In this document: piece after piece, positions 63,086 to 64,000 of the stretch
Position numbering within the stretch: the stretch's first letter is position 1
Layout of the letters: every line of letters starts with the position of its first letter
Origin: Microbacterium sp. YJN-G
Lineage (GTDB): Bacteria; Actinomycetota; Actinomycetes; Actinomycetales; Microbacteriaceae
DNA: 64,000 nucleotides
Reading direction: 5' to 3'
Assembly (NCBI RefSeq): GCF_015040615.1
Contig: NZ_CP060402.1
Coordinates: forward strand, 930,001 to 994,000
The notes under the pieces: model-generated
What the model saw: the letters and a program-made list of their open reading frames with translations, nothing else
What the model was told of the DNA's origin: nothing
The model's database searches: none
Translations under genes and position numbers: made by a program

Positions 63086-64000
63086 GTGCCAGCAGATCAG
63101 ATCGCGTTCCATGTGACCTACGCATCCGTCGACTCCGGCGACGGATCGGATCCGAGCGCCGACACCGAGCGCATCCTGCGCGATCAGCGCGTGCTCGCCG
63201 CCGTGCGCGGCTTCGACGGCGATGAGATGACCGTGCTCATCCCGGTCACCGAGAGCGGCGCGGTCGTCGCCCTCGACGACGGTGACCGGCTGCGCTTCGA
63301 CCTCAGCGCGTCCGAGTTGGGCGGACTGTTCGCGGACCAGGGACTCGCCCTGCAGCTCGGCCTCACCGACGACGAGTTCGACGAGTTCGACGAAGAGGCT
63401 CTCGAAGCCGTCGACGCGGAACTCGAGCAGGAGTACGGCGAGGCGTTCGAACACCTCGACGACCCGGCCGACTCCCCGCACGAGCTGACCGGGTTCGGGA
63501 TGCCGGAGGATGCCGACGACGCCGATGGCGACCTGTTCGCCCCCGAGCCGGTGCGCGTGGTGGAGTTCTCGCGGAGGGGGCCCTGGGCAGCGCGTGTGAC
63601 TGCCCAGCTGCTGGACACCGAGGTGGCCTACCTCGAAGCCGGCACGTGGTCGGCGTACCGGTATCGCACGGACCGCGCACGCGGCGCCGTCACCGGCGGG
63701 AGCGACGACGCGCCCGTGATCGAGGTCAACATCCCGCAGCACGGCGAGCCATGGGTCGAGGTGACCGGTGAGCACGGCCTCGCCGCCGGGTTCTGGCCGA
63801 ACGCCGAGCGCCTCACGCGCCCCGTGCTCGACATCGACGCGATCACCGTGCCCGAGAGCGCCGCACTGTACCGGCGGATGCTGAGTGAGGCGGACGGCGC
63901 CCGCGACGACCTCACCGCGCTGGGAATGGGCCAGGCGGTCGACGCCGAGGCGGCGCTGCAGGCCTGCCTGCCCGAGGCGCTCGGCGGCATCGCCGGTGAG
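63086..64000 (+). CDS. Acidic protein of unknown function (partial, 3' end outside window)
   Basis: 305 codons are visible and the frame is open to the window end. The start GTG 63086 follows a leaderless box. The sequence is strongly acidic in the middle (LTDDEFDEFDEEALEAVDAE, then EDADDADGDLF) and lacks membrane segments or a signal peptide. Flanking parts look folded (VLAAVRGFDGDEMTVLIPVT; VVEFSRRGPWAARVTAQLLD; AYRYRTDRARGAV). I do not recognise a family. The gene is real by codon pattern and promoter; no function can be given. Confidence 0.75.
   Translation, partial: MPADQIAFHVTYASVDSGDGSDPSADTERILRDQRVLAAVRGFDGDEMTVLIPVTESGAVVALDDGDRLRFDLSASELGGLFADQGLALQLGLTDDEFDEFDEEALEAVDAELEQEYGEAFEHLDDPADSPHELTGFGMPEDADDADGDLFAPEPVRVVEFSRRGPWAARVTAQLLDTEVAYLEAGTWSAYRYRTDRARGAVTGGSDDAPVIEVNIPQHGEPWVEVTGEHGLAAGFWPNAERLTRPVLDIDAITVPESAALYRRMLSEADGARDDLTALGMGQAVDAEAALQACLPEALGGIAGE

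Overview
The window is high-GC DNA (roughly 70% by eye) with GTG starts, many ATGA-type gene overlaps, the actinobacterial block mfd / mazG / eno / ftsB / DUF501, and families typical of Microbacteriaceae (DUF4307, DUF4245, DUF6264-like, RamB-type regulator). I read it as a chromosomal segment of a Microbacterium-like actinobacterium. There is no rRNA, no CRISPR array, no integrase and no recognisable insertion sequence. One tRNA gene is present.

Layout. 1-5115: RamB-like regulator (cut by the left edge), GTP-dependent PEP carboxykinase, a hemerythrin protein and an exporter-type ABC protein. 5116-5581 is the only long stretch without a gene; it holds five palindromic 51-bp units, four of them in exact 64-bp register. 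5582-10350: an S66 peptidase, then a riboflavin operon ribD-ribE-ribBA-ribH on the minus strand behind an FMN riboswitch. 10384-18751: Fpg/Nei glycosylase, acetyltransferase, EamA/RarD-like transporter, mfd, hydrolase plus MarR-like regulator, a decayed SDR 3' end, a small membrane protein and a hexapeptide-repeat protein. 18872-25636: gdhA, ppc, nhaA, mazG and a mazEF-type toxin-antitoxin pair. 25687-36499: hisS with an in-frame insertion of an intergenic repeat, SGNH hydrolase, amino-acid permease, an acid-sugar catabolic cluster (dehydratase, lactonase-like amidohydrolase, dehydrogenase, FAH hydrolase), a GntR/DUF1648/CPBP operon and an O-methyltransferase. 36674-42290: eno, ftsB-like gene, DUF501, S8 protease, type II NADH dehydrogenase, tRNA. 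42362-49504: PLP racemase-like protein coupled to a sugar-lactone oxidase, LemA, YcaQ-like protein, AI-2E-type transporter, ilvA. 49609-55839: greA, DUF4307, a small membrane protein, luxS, hemolysin III, isoprenyl diphosphate synthase, a class V aminotransferase-like enzyme and a PIN-PhoH ATPase. 55872-56955: an AbiEi/DUF559-type gene bracketed by seven copies of a palindromic word. 56972-64000: fumC, beta-carbonic anhydrase, DUF4245, xseB, xseA, ispH, a membrane protein and an acidic protein cut by the right edge.

Working together. pckG, ppc, eno, gdhA and fumC place much of the PEP/oxaloacetate node in one window, with a RamB-like regulator beside pckG. The riboflavin genes form one FMN-controlled, translationally coupled unit. 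About twenty genes have a TANNNT-like -10 box 6-7 bases before the start codon, the signature of leaderless transcription. The most unusual features are the repeat families: the palindromes around the DUF559 gene, the 64-bp array, the repeat inside hisS, and the CTGAGCCTGTCGAAG repeats. At least two genes take their stop codon from a repeat copy.
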